Part shown: positions 25,568 to 37,760 of the stretch, piece by piece
Position numbering within the stretch: the stretch's first letter is position 1
Layout: each line of letters begins with the position of its first letter
DNA from: Siphonodentalium dalli
Lineage: Eukaryota > Mollusca > Scaphopoda > Gadilida > Siphonodentaliidae
DNA length: 64,000 nt
Direction: 5' to 3'
Assembly (NCBI GenBank): GCA_032622095.1
Contig: CP136064.1
Location: 134,301,129-134,365,128, forward strand
Program-made: the position numbers and the translations under genes
Notes under the pieces: generated by a model
Databases searched by the model: none
What the model was told of the DNA's origin: nothing
The model's input: only the letters and a program-made list of their open reading frames with translations

Positions 25568-28500
25568 TCACCCCTCATCAGACCAATCTGACAAACAACT
25601 ATCACAACTGTCTGATGAATACATATCAACATTGGCATCCTCCGCATCAGAACTGTCTGTATCTGAATCAGATTCCGGAATGGTCATTTTCTTCTTCTTA
25701 GTGGGAGGGGATCTCATTTCGGGTTTTTCTATGCAGGTGGCGTCCTTGTTCTTCTTAGTGTTCTTCTTAGTGTTCAGACCTGGTGGTAGTTGAGGGCCAA
25801 GGAACCAAACTGGAGAAATCTCTGTATCACTTTCATCCCATCCCCGGCCAGCTAACGATGGATATATAATATTCTGTTTTAGACATTGATCCCATACAAT
25901 ACACTGGATGTTGCTGCGTTTGATGTGCTCAATGGAACTGCTGATATCTGGGATTAATCCTGCGCTGGCCTTTACCTTCTGCTTGTCGTACATTCTAGCC
26001 CTGGTCGCTGCATACGTCTCATCCCGTTTTCCAGCGTACATCACCGTTTGCAGGAATTCCTGTGCGCCAGCCAACGAATGGGTAGTTTCCAAAGATCCTA
26101 GATCCTTTAGCAGAGACATCTTTTCTTGTTTAATCATTTTTTTAAATGGCTTCACCTTACCAACACCGAACGGGAAGGAGACGGTGTCACATCCTGTGAT
26201 ACTATGATATGCAGGTAACACACAGCATACGTCGTCACCAAAGAATTTGGACACCGTGGCGACATCTGCATACCTGGTATTATCAACCTTCATCATCCAA
26301 GAACGATCCAACTTCAAGCGAGAATATGCGGACACTAATAGAATGAACACGTCGGTATCAGCAGCTCTCACCACAACACCCGTTTCGGCTTTCGACGCGC
26401 ACATAACCAATCTGGTGTCGGCCTCGTGGTGGTTGCATGTTTCGAGCTTCTTGGTGCCTTCTTCCGAAACAAGCCATGTGTCGTTTTCCTCGGTCACGAG
26501 AAGTGGTATGCGTACATCAAGATCTCTGAGAAACTTGCAAAGGAAACGAATTAGATCGATCTTATTGTCGTTGGATCGGAGGAAGTTCTGCCAATCCTTT
26601 CCTTTGGGCATGCGTTGGTTTTTACTTTCGATGTGGACACGTTTCCCGACATCTCCGCGTCTCTTCTGTGTCAACTGTTTTGTTGTCACGCCGGTGTAAC
26701 AATCGAATATGATCGACAACATCACAGGTTTAGACTGATGGGGAGGCTGACATCTTGAGTAGAACACTTCACCGAACCTGCCCCACGTCTCCTGGGGCTG
26801 GAGTACATTGACGATTGCCATTCCATCAATTATCCAGTGTGCACCTATAAAAATATAGATTTCACATATCTAAAATTTACTCAACAACAGTACATGCAGC
26901 ACATGCTAATTTGATATTAATAGAGTGAAGAATGTTCAACCATATTATTATTAACCCTTTATTATATTCTAGGAAAAGGTAATCTAGCCTATGCTATATA
27001 ATATGACGTTCAATTATGGCGACATAGTGGACATATATACATAATATAAATGTGTACAACATTATCATATTATATTATGGATGGACAGGACTATGTACAG
27101 CTAAAAGATATATGTCTGTCCCATCATTGTCCGTATTATATTAGTGTGTTGTATATTATGTTATATTTGTTATAGCCTATATTCATATTTATATTATTAA
27201 AAAAATCAATTGTCCGTATTATACTAGTGTGTTGTATGTTATGTTATATTTGTTAGCCTATATTAATATTTATATTATTAAAAAAATCAATTGAATATAT
27301 ATGTAAACTTATTATCATATATCCATCTTATCTTAACCTACCTTCCGGGGGAGTTAAAGCCCAAGCATCTGCCTCGTCGATCAGATAGTTGCGGAGGGAG
27401 GCTTTGCTGCCCTGCCTCAGGTCACCTTCGGGAGTGGACAATGCCAGAGGAACTGTCGTTAGTGGGTAGCTATGGGCCTCGGTTGGTGACAGCGCCTTTC
27501 CAACAAGTGAACCAAACGCCTGGCGATCCTCTTTGATGATGTTGACAGCTCTAGGTTGTTTCGTCTTCTTCTCTAACCCTGTCTTTATCTTGGGTTTGGA
27601 TATCTTGGCGAGCATGCTTGTGCGTTCAGGTTCAGCTGTTGTTAATCGCTTTTCTATGAACGTGCTGAGAATATCTTCCCCGGTTGCTGACGAGTTGAGA
27701 AGGCCTAGAACAATGTCCACGTCTACCTCCGCCCCTGTTGTTAAGTTCCGGACAGGACCATCCTTGAATGGATCGAAATAGTCGCTCAACTGGGCTACAA
27801 GTTTGGTAACCATCTTCTCGTGATTGTTACGTGTCCGTGTTGTATTTTCATTGTGGTTCTGAGCTGTTAAGACGTGTAGTTTGGATTTGATTGCTGCTCT
27901 TATCTTTGCCATTAGATGACTATTCTGTATGAATGTGTCCACCGCGCGTTGATTGGTACTATAACCACCCTGCATAGGACCTCCCCTCACTTTCACTTCG
28001 CGATTGATTGTCGTCTCGGTGATAAGATCGCCGTGGATAGCTGTGAAAGGCGCCCCGCTCCGTGATCCACCGAATCCGTTCACTTTAAGGTCTTGCCAAG
28101 CGGCTGTGTTGTTCTGTGCCATCTCCTCCATCCGAACATGTTGAAATGTCAGGTACCTTGAGTAGTTAATGTGTCCGAACGCAAAACACATCGGAAGCAT
28201 AGCCCGTTCGGCAGCCATATGCCTTTCCATGCAGTGTTCCCGAACAGCACTAACAAGGGCCAGCATGATAGATACATCTCGTAGGTAGGACACCACCATC
28301 TGCGATTCTGTGCCGGTTGACTCTGTCATCGAATTGCATACCTTCTTAAAGTCGTCAGATGCTAATACAAGGGACAGATGTTCCGGTGATGGGTTAGTTC
28401 TTAACTTGGCGAGATGGATTTGTAGCGCCGTTGTAAGGGTTGTGTCGTTATGGATTCTTGTTCTAAGAAGCGCTTCGAACATCTGTTTGTGGATGCGCAT

Positions 28501-30741
28501 TCCGCGGTAATAGTGGCGGCCTTCTAGTGCTTGGTCGACGGATCCCTCGGCGATGACATTTGAATCCACCAACCAATCTCTAAGACCTAAGCAATTGTAC
28601 TTCTTGTGCAGAATTTTCATCAGTACTAGCAGGGTGTGGAAACCACCCATTAACGGAATTATCTTCTCGTATCGACTTTCTTCCACCCATGTAAGCAACA
28701 ATATTTTGCTGTTGATGGCTTCATCTGCATGTACGAAGATGTGTTCAAAATCATACGTCTCAATCATTTGAAGCATACGTTCCATATAATGTTTTACAAC
28801 ACCGTCGCCAGGTGGGAATGGGATTACGGGTAGGTAGTCCAGCTTGCAGGGTACTGTTTGAGCGCCTGTTGTTTCCTTCATGAAAGTGGTCCATGTTCCA
28901 AGCGGTTGAATCTGTTCACTCTCGTTTGGTAAATGCTTTGCAACACAATCAGCCCCTTTAGCAGCTGTCAGAACGAATGCAACGTCTCGGGCAAAGGATT
29001 CCTTCAGCAAAACAGAATCCTTGAATTTGTCGGAAAAATTAGGATATATCGGGGCACACGCTCGTTGTTTTGGAATTGAGTATGACATGTTCAAATCAGG
29101 TAAAGGACCACACTTCGGTTCAACTTTCTTCGGTGGTAACGCACAGGTACTGACACTGAGGGTTGGTTGAAAAACTGTACCGGTTGTATGGTGGGTTGTG
29201 TGCATCCCTGTCAACGTTTGCTGTCTGCCATCTGAGTTGTCAAATGTCACGTGCACACTGGTGCCACCGCCGAAACCGCAAGGAATTAGTGGGTAATTGT
29301 CACCGAGATGTTCCGCCCAACTATTGTTAATGAGCCTGACATCATTGTAGGATATCCCAACACCACTATGATGAAGCAGCATTGCAGCTTCTTTGCTCCC
29401 GGATAAACGATGCAGAGTTAAACTTAATGCGGTATTAAGCGGTGGTTTGCGGTCTCCAAAAAGCATTTCCCAGCTATGACAGAGTCCTGCGATCTTTTCT
29501 GTTTGGACAGTCGATGGAGCCGATACATAACCCGCGTCGTTAACTTTTCTCTGTGGGTTGATGGACCATGATATGGCATTAAACATGGCTGTCAGTGGGT
29601 TGCTGTTGTTTAGTGCGTCGATGAAAGTATCATGATCAGGTGGCCAGTCCATGTTACAAACTCGAGTGACCTGTGAGACTTTCCTTCTTATCAGCTTGGC
29701 GAACGACATGACTAAATCATTCTCGCGCATTCCTCGACCACCGATTGTTTTAATTGAATACGTCACAGGGTTGACTTCAGACGAATAGACGACAACGCTT
29801 CGCCCAACATTGAAAAACCCTACCAGACTACCAAATTCCTTCGCGATGGTGTCTCGAACTCTTGACGTCTGGCGTAGTTTACCGGGAATGGCCATGAGGT
29901 GCCGCTCGTCGCACAGATCAGCGGCATCGTTACATAGCTCTTTTAGCAAAAACGCATCCTTGTCCTTAATGATCCGCTGTTCAACAACCCGTAGAAATTC
30001 TTCAACTACACTTTCGTTGGTCTCCTTATCCATGTCAGCTGCTGGTGCATAGGTACATGTATATGTGAACCTGTTGTAACACAATTTGTGGTAGTACACA
30101 TCTGCCGCAAATATGTCATGAAAAGCGCCATTGAGTAGAACGTCCAAGCGAACCGAAGCCAGGTACCATTTGTCGTCGGGTTGAACCAGAGTTTGTTGCA
30201 TCTTTTCTTTAATTTTGTTTGCCGAACCTAATTCCGAACACCTGCCAAGTCCACCATCGTTGTATGGATGCGTGTCCACACTGCTCGACGAATTACACAC
30301 GAAACAGGCGTGTTTTATTTTTGTTTCCTTTCTGATAGGCTTTGGTGGAGACTTAAGTTCAGTTGTTATCACGGAATGGTCAGAATTCTCATCTTCCACT
30401 TTAACTTTAGCATTTTGCACCTCTTTTCTTGTTATACGTGTTCTAAATGTTATTTTACATGAGCCGTGTGTATATATTGCACAATCGCCGATCTCACGGA
30501 GTCTATCTGTGACACTTGTAAATGCCTTGTATGGTGGGTCTTTAACGAGCGATTCGTGAATAGTCTGCCATCTCTCAGCAAGTTTTTCGATTACATCCTT
30601 GTTAATGAGTTCAACGTCATAGCGATTAGAAATGTGTTCATCACATAGTAGACAGCGGCAATCAAGATTAGACGACCCATTTCCCACAGAAGACAAGAAT
30701 GGTTGATTTGCAAAACTGTAAAAGAGAAACGAACAACCCAT
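25568..30741 (-). CDS. Academ-like transposon protein with FEN/XPG-type nuclease domain (spliced)
   Basis: Two exons, 30741-27342 and 26844-25568, total 4,677 nt, encoding 1,558 residues if the ATG at 30741 is used. The intron (27341-26845, 497 bp) has AAG|GTAGGT and TTTTTATAG|GT borders and joins two open frames in phase. The N-terminal third has Cys/His clusters (C28, C30, C33; later CFVC and YYHKLC) suggesting zinc binding. The middle contains 'FEHIFVHADEAINSKILLL' in a region that I know as a repeated but unnamed invertebrate family. The C-terminal part carries acidic motifs in FEN/XPG order: FDCY (Asp 1181), EAD (1274-1276), DTD (1296-1298) and TGCD (to 1353). A basic PPTKKKK stretch and a Ser/Asp tail end the protein. 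A perfect-looking 3' splice site (TTTCTCTTTTACAG, about 30723-30710) lies just inside the ATG, so the true start may be in an upstream exon. There are no internal stops. Nuclease activity is inferred. Confidence 0.75.
26845..27341 (-). other. Intron of the transposon gene
   Basis: GT-AG intron; splicing keeps the frame exactly. It contains a tandem duplication of ~82 bp (about 27129-27210 and 27211-27292, 'gtccgtattatactagtgtg' to 'ttaaaaaaatcaattg'). Confidence 0.8.
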
Positions 30742-32077
30742 TAGGAGATAGAATCAGATACAGAAAATGGTGTGAACTGTGAACAGACCAAACCGAAACA
30801 CGAACGTGAGAACAAATCGACAGAGATGTGACTGCAGGATCGTGATAATTGGAAGTGATTATCTCAACCTTCTGTCGTCGCACCACTCCCATGTGAAAAC
30901 CAACTTCGCCAACAGTGGCCAACAACGAAGAATAAAAGTGAAATCGAAGATCAAACTACTGCAAGAATCAAACGGACACTCAATATAAACAAGAAACAAA
31001 CAATTCGAATAGTAAAACAGAACAAAGAAAATCGAATTATAACGTAGAAATTAACAATTCGCACATTTCAGAAATCGAAGATCAAACTACTGCAAGAATC
31101 AAACGGACACTCAATATAAACAAGAAACAAACAATTCGACTGTAAAACAGAACACAGAAAATCGAATTATAACGTATAAATTAACAATTCGCACATTTTA
31201 GAAATATAGCGAAATGAATTAGGCAATGCAACACAGTAACAGTGAAGATTCATAAAATCGATAAAATGCTGTAGATTCTTCGTATAAATATACCACTATG
31301 TTGCGGTATTTGCAGACGTTGGCCCACTCGGTTCAAATAGACGCGAATATATTACTAATAATTGACTAAAACTCCCAAAACCGCCTAGTTTGTACACGTA
31401 TTATAATAATGTGACGCCGTTATTTAGGACGAATCGGCGTTCCGTAGTTTTAAAAAACAAAAGAACGTGCGACGTCTCCTTGGTTACAAATTACTCATGT
31501 CGCCTTATTTCGATCAGATAGTTCAAACGTAAATTGTGGCTTACAAGTTACAGTGCCGATATGTAGCTATTAGTGACAATTTATTTGAATTGAATAACAT
31601 TTGGGCTCACATGATGTGTTGCTTCATTTGCAAATAATGGATAGGCCTAGTTTTGTCTGGATCAATCTATGATCGCGCGCATAATTTTGCGTTTCCAAAA
31701 ATCCACGGAATTACCTAGCGTACGCCGGCCGGTACGGAGTTAGTCTCAGTTAGGCGTTGTCTATGCATCTTTTTATAACTTTCACTAAGTTTTAGTTAGG
31801 CCTAGTATGTCATTTATTGATTTGTGGGGGAAATGGAACCTTACCTGATTGTTTTTTTTTTCATTTTGTGAAAGTTATATCATATTTATTGAATCAAAAT
31901 AGCAGACGAATTCCATTTCGTCCTTTATCGAAGTGACAGTGGCGGTATACGGTTCGCCACATGTGTTATAATTACGATCTTTTAATCAATCCCCGATAAC
32001 AAACTACCAAAGGCCTTTTTTAGGTGGCCCCCTGTTTTAATTTATTTAAATATAATGTGTTAACAAATATTAGCCGT
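30742..32077 (-). promoter_or_regulatory. Presumed 5' region and promoter side of the transposon gene
   Basis: It lies between the coding region and the right terminal repeat. A direct duplication of ~130 bp (30940-31069 and 31070-31201, sharing 'gatcaaactactgcaagaat') is present. A short frame at 30925-30668 on the minus strand could be an upstream exon, but I found no donor in the phase required by the acceptor near 30710. No TATA box is obvious. Confidence 0.4.
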
Positions 32078-32129
32078 CAAAAGTTTGACTGGAATTTTTT
32101 TTAGATTTTATTTGTCTATGACCAGACTA

Positions 32130-35100
32130 TTAGTCTGATCATCATAAAATTTGTCATGAATGTTAATAATGACATGTAGATGGGAACGAGTAATTTTGGG
32201 GTCATTCGGTCCAAAAACATGGCCGCCAGCAGCCATCTTGGATTTTACTCTTTGTATGACTAAATTCTTTAGCACGGGCTACAGGTCGTATTTTTAGCTC
32301 AACTTTACTTTGTAAAGTTTGAGCTATTGCCATGGCTTTGTCGTCCGTCGTCCGTGTGTGCGTGTGTGCGTGTGTTCGTGTGTGCGTGTGTACGTGTGTA
32401 CGTAAGGCGTCAACAATGCAGGCTACAGGTCGTACCTTTCGTCGGATCATTATGAAATTTGTCATAGCTGTTGACATCAACATTTAGACCAGAATATTTA
32501 ATTTTGGGGTCATTCGGAAAATAAACATGGCCGCCAGTGGCCATATTGGATTTCAAAATTCAATCCATTAGCACGGGCTACAGGCCGTACTGTTTGTCTG
32601 ATCTTCATGAAATTTGTCATGGATGTTAATATTGACATGTAGATGGGAACGAGTAATTTTGGGGTCATTCGGCCCAAAAACATGGCCGCCAGCAGCCATC
32701 TTGGATTTTACTCTTTGTATGACTAAATTCTTTAGCACGGGCTACAGGTCGTACTTTTAGTCTGATCATCATAAATTTTGTCAAGAATGTTAATAATGAC
32801 ATGTAGATGGGAACGAGTCATTTTGGGGTCATTCGGCCAAAAAACATGGCCGCCAGCAGCCATCCTGTATTTTACTCTTTGTATGACTAAATCCTTTAGC
32901 ACGGGCTACAGGTCGTACCTTTAGTCTGATCATCATAAAATTTGTCATGGCTGTTGAAATTGGAATGTAGATGGGAACGAGTCATTTTGGGGTCATTCGG
33001 ACAAAAAACATGGCCGCCAGCAGCCATCTTGGATTTCAAAATTTAATCCATTAGCACGGGCCACAGGTCGTACTGTTCGTCTGATCACCATGAAATTTGT
33101 CATGGATGATAATATTGACATGTAGATGGGAACGAGTAATTTTGGGGTCATTCGGCCAATAAACATGGCCGCCAGCAGCCATCTTCGATTTTACTCTTTG
33201 TATGACTAAATTCTTTAGCACGGGCTGCAGGTCGTACCTTTAGTCTGATCATCATAAAATTTGTCATGTATATTAACAATGACATGTAGATGGGAACGAG
33301 TAATTTTGGGGTCATTCGGCTAAAAAACATGGTCGCCAGCAGCCATCTTGGATTTTACTCTTTGTATGACTAAATCCTTTAGCACGGGCTACATGTCCTA
33401 CTTTTAGTCTGATCATCATAAAATTTGTCATGGTTGTTGAAATTGGAATGTAGATGGGAACGAGTCATTTTGGGGTCATTCGGACAAAAAACATGGCCGC
33501 CAGCGACCATATTGGGTTTAAAAATTTAATCCATTAGCACGGGCCACAGGTCGTACTGTTCTTCTGATCATCATGAAATTTGTCATGGATGATAATATTG
33601 ACATGTAGATGGGAACGAGTAATTTTGGGGTCATTCGGCCCAAAAACATGGCCGCCAGCAGCCATCTTGGATTTTACTCTTTGTATGACTAAATTCTTTA
33701 GCACGGGCTGCAGGTCGTACCTTTAGTCTGATCATCATAAAATGTGTCATGGATGTTAACAATGACATGTAGATGGGAACGAGTAATTTTGGGGTCATTC
33801 GGCCAAAAAACCTGGACACCAGCAGCCATCTTGGATTTTACTCTTTGTATGACTAAATCCTTTAGCACGGGCTACAGGTTGTACCTTTTGTCTGATCATC
33901 ATGAAATTTGTCATGAATGTTAATAATGACATGTAGATGGGAACGAGTCATTTTGAGGTCATTCGGCCGAAAAACATGGCCGCCAGCAGCCATCTTGGAT
34001 TTTACTCTTTGTATGACTAAATCCTTTAGCACGGGCTACAGGTCGTACCTTTAGTCTGATCATCATAAAATTTGTCATGGTTGTTGAAATTGGAATGTAG
34101 ATGGGAACAAGTCATTTTGGGGTCATTTGGACAAAAAACATGGCCGCCAGTGGCCATCTTGGATTTAAAAATTTAATCCATTAGCACGGGCCACAGGTCG
34201 TACTGTTCGTCTGATGATCATGAAATTTGTCATGGATGATAATATTGACATGTAGATGGGAACGAGTAATTTTGGGGTCATTTGGCCCAAAAAATGGCCG
34301 CCAGCAGCCATCTTGGATTTTACTCTTTGTATGACTAAATTCTTTAGCGCGGGCTACATGTCATACCTTTAGTCTGATCATCATAAAATTTGTCATGAAT
34401 GTTAATAATGACATGTAGATGGGAACGAGTCATTTTGGGATCATTCGGCCAAAAAACATGGCCGCCAGCAGCCATCTTGGATTTTACTCTTTGTATGACT
34501 AAATTCTTTAGCATGGGCTACAGGTCGTACCTTTAGTCTGATCGTCATAAAATTTGTCATGGATGTTAACGATGACATGTAGATGGGAACGACTCATTTT
34601 GGGGTCATTCGGCCGAAATCATGGCCGCCAGCAGCCATCTTGGATTTTACTTTTCACTTCATGTCTATAAACATGTATTAGATATTCAACTTTCCACATT
34701 CCTAATGGCTCCATTGACTGTAATACATTAAATTATTCCCTTTCCAAGTTGAGCTACAGTGTCATTGACACTTTCATTATTCTGATCATCATAAAATTTG
34801 TCAAGAATGTTAATAATGACATGTAGATGGGAACGAGTCATTTTGGGGTCATTCGGCCAAAAAACATGGCCGCCAGCAGCCATCTTGAATTTTACTCTTT
34901 GTATGACTAAATCCTTTAGCACGGGCTACAGGTCGTACCTTTAGTCTGATCATCATAAAATTTGTCATGGCTGTTGAAATTGGAATGTAGATGGGAACGA
35001 GTCATTTTGGGGGCACTCGGACAAAAAACATGGCCACCAGCGGCCATCTTGGATTTAAAAATTTAATCCATTAGCACGGGCCACAGGTCGTACTATTCGT

Positions 35101-36157
35101 CTGATCATCATGAAATTTGTCATGGATGATAATATTGACATGTAGATGGGAACGAGTAATTTTGGGGTTATTCGGCCAAAAAACATGGTCGCCAGCAGCC
35201 ATCTTGGATTTTACTCTTTGTATGACTAAATCCTTTAGCACGGGCTACAGGTTTTACCTTTAGTCTGATCATCATAAAATTTGTCATGAATGTTAATAAT
35301 GACATGTAGATCGGAACGAGTCGTTTTGGGGTCATTCGGCCAAAAAATATGGCCGCCAGCAGCCATCTTTGATTTTACTCTTTGTATGACTAAATCCTTT
35401 AGCACGGGCTACATGTCGTACCTTTAGTCTGATCATCATAAAATTTGTCATGGCTGTTGAAATTGGAATATATATGGGAACGAGTCATTTTGGGGTCATT
35501 TGAATAAAAAACATGGCCGCCAGCGGCCATCTTGGATTTCAAAATTTAATCCATTATCACAGGCCACATGTCGTACTGTTCGTCTGATCATCATGAAATT
35601 TGTCATGGATATTAATATTGACATATAGATGGGAACGAGTAATTTTGGGGTCATTCGGCCAAAAAACATGGCCGCCAGCAGCCATCTTGGATTTTACTCT
35701 TTGTATGACTAAATTCTTTAGCATGGGCTACAGCTCGTAGCTTTACTCTGATCATCATAAAATTTGTCATGAATGTTAATATTGACATGTATACGATGGG
35801 AACTAGTCATTTTGGGGTCATTCGGCCAAAAAACATGGCCGCCAGCAGCCATCTTGGATTTTACTCTTTGTATGACTAAATTCTTTAGCACGGGCTGCAG
35901 GTCGTACCTTTAGTCTGATCATCACAAAATTTGTCATGGATATTAACGATGACATGTAGATGGGAACGACTCAATTTGGGGTCATTCGGCCTAAAACATG
36001 GCCGCCAGCAGCCATCTTGGATTTTACTTTTCTCTTCATTTCTATAAACTAGTATTAGACATTCAACTTTCCACATTCCTAATCGCTCCATTGACTGTAA
36101 TACATTAAATTATTTCCTTTCCAAGTTGAGCTACAGTGTCATTGACACTTTCATTGT
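32130..36157 (+). mobile_element. Family A array, right part (higher-order copy 3)
   Basis: It resumes at TTAGTCTGATCATC, equivalent to 20457, and stays collinear with copy 2 at a constant shift of 11,674 bp to about 35030. It then diverges into other core units. A 5' terminus lies at 32296, an internal 3' terminus at about 34747, and the final 3' terminus (AAGTTGAGCTACAGTGTCAT, TGACACTTTCATT) at about 36121-36157. Unique sequence follows, so this is a true outer boundary of the array. Confidence 0.82.
36118..36157 (+). repeat. Family A 3' terminus with terminal hairpin
   Basis: AAGTTGAGCT is the inverted match of the 5' terminal AGCTCAACTT. It is followed by AGTGTCA-T-TGACACT, a perfect 7-bp stem, then TTCATT. 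The same arrangement closes every full copy in the window. Confidence 0.85.
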
Positions 36158-37404
36158 TGGTTTATTTAAGATAAGGTATGCATGGTATGAATAACGAATG
36201 TGCGTGTGAAAATTTTAAAACGACTGGAAAAGTTATCTTTTTTCATTGTGTTTGTTCGTAAAGTATATGCACGCTCTTTATTGTTAAACACGATAAAAGG
36301 AGACAATTACTCAATTTGTACCTACATGACCAAACATGCAAAACTGACAAGAAAGTTATATGCATGTGTGGTTAGGTACATTTATGTATTTCAAACTGCG
36401 AAAACACTAATCTGAGACATGTGCAGCTCTGTTCATCAGTTTGCGTATTCTACCCCCACCAGTGGCACCACCCCCAGAACGTTAGTTAAATTAATACATG
36501 AATAAGAAAGTACCCTAAATATGTAATATTTTAATTGACGTCTATTTTTGCGTGAAAACTGTTGACAATTATCGGTTTCTACACTGTATGTAATCTTGCA
36601 TATTTCACGCAGACTGTATGTAATCTTGCATATTTCACGCAGACATTGACTCTGTGATAATGAACACGTGCTTGTCGCTAACGAGTCACGACGCTTGATC
36701 ATATAACAGGGCCGGGCTGTCGATGGGATATTTCGTGTAACGCGTACATTGAAATAGTGAAAATCTTAGTTTTGACTTAACTTTGAACAAAAGCCCGAAT
36801 AAATCACTGTAATACATGTAGTTGTTTTATAATCACAATGACATTTGTTAGTGAATAAAACATCGCAAATTTTTGTAATGTTGACATTTATTTATGGATG
36901 CGTGCATGTATAGCTCCAAAATTGTGAAGTACAATGTATGTAGAGCATGTGGTCACTTTCTTCTAAGCTACTTGACCGAATTTAAATTACAGGAGGACCT
37001 CAACCAATTGAGGATGATCTTACTCAAAAATAAAATGAAACTATGGCCATGCAGTTTCTTAATAAACTAATAAAGCCAACCAGACAGATAAAAAAATCAC
37101 CATTATATGACAATATATCTTGCCGTCATATCGCTCGGCAGACAAAACATGCCTGTCAGGCTGTCATAAAGACGAACCAACATATCGCTGTTGGGATCCA
37201 AGGCACTGTTCCGTTTTGTTTACGACCACCTACACTGTGTTATGTTTCGTTGGCAGTTATCTCGATCGCGTTTTGTTACGTTGATGGTTACACAGACTGC
37301 GTTATATTGCATTGACAGTTACCTCGACTCCATTGAAAATTACAACCATGTTGGAGTAACGTTACGACCGCGTTGCGTTAACATTAAACAGTGTTGATGG
37401 TCAT
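36158..37404. other. Unique DNA without recognised genes
   Basis: AT-rich. The only regular feature is a perfect 30-bp tandem duplication ('tgtatgtaatcttgcatatt' plus 'tcacgcagac', two copies at about 36594-36653). Small frames are not protein-like. Confidence 0.5.
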
Positions 37405-37760
37405 TTTTATACGCCCTTTTTGAAAAAAGGTCGTATTATGTAATCAGTCTGTCTGTCTGTCGTTCCGTCCGTCTGTCCGTCCGTCCGTTAACATTTTTGG
37501 TTTCCTATCGATAACTCCAGTTTGAATTATTTGATCTGAACCAAAGTTGGTATGTGTATTTCCCAGCTAAAGATACAGGCCAAGTTCGAATATGGGTTCC
37601 GTCCAATTATTTTTACATGAGTTACGGCCCTTTTTCGACTTAGGATTTGACCGTCTGTTAATATTTTTGGTTTCCGACCGATAACTCCAGTTTGGATTAT
37701 TTGATCTGAACCAAAGTTGGTATGTGTATTTTTCCGCCAAGGAGAAGCCCTCAACTGAAC
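37405..37760 (+). mobile_element. Family C element, truncated
   Basis: It opens with a palindromic segment (ATACGCCCTTTTTGAAAAAA then GGTCGTAT), followed by a GTCT/GTCC pyrimidine-rich run ('ctgtctgtctgtcgttccgt'). Two core units of ~170 bp follow, each starting near GTTAAYATTTTTGGTTTCC and containing 'ttatttgatctgaaccaaag'. The right end is lost. It is built like families A and D but unrelated in sequence. Confidence 0.7.

Larger units (their letters stand above)
24400..32129 (-). mobile_element. Academ-like DNA transposon, apparently complete
   Basis: A 7,730-bp element with terminal inverted repeats: TAGACTGGTCATA at the left and the same read inward from 32129 (TAGTCTGGTCATA). A further shared block, CTAAAAAAAATTCCAGTCAA, lies about 25 bp inside each end. 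It is flanked by a TTA target duplication (24397-24399 and 32130-32132). The empty site is preserved in the array as CCTACTTTTAGTCTGATC at about 20450-20467. Inside is one minus-strand, intron-containing gene whose product ends in a FEN/XPG-like domain. A 3-bp duplication plus a very long protein with zinc-finger-like Cys clusters and an XPG-type nuclease fits the Academ superfamily as defined in Repbase. I recognise this from memory, and no search was run. Confidence 0.75.

Noticed and set aside
25908-26699. Plus-strand frames of 99 and 150 residues within the transposon gene
   Set aside because: Antisense shadows of the nuclease-domain exon.
30668-30925. Extra upstream exon of the transposon gene (minus strand)
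   Set aside because: An attractive acceptor exists near 30710, but no donor in the required phase was found; left as an open possibility only.
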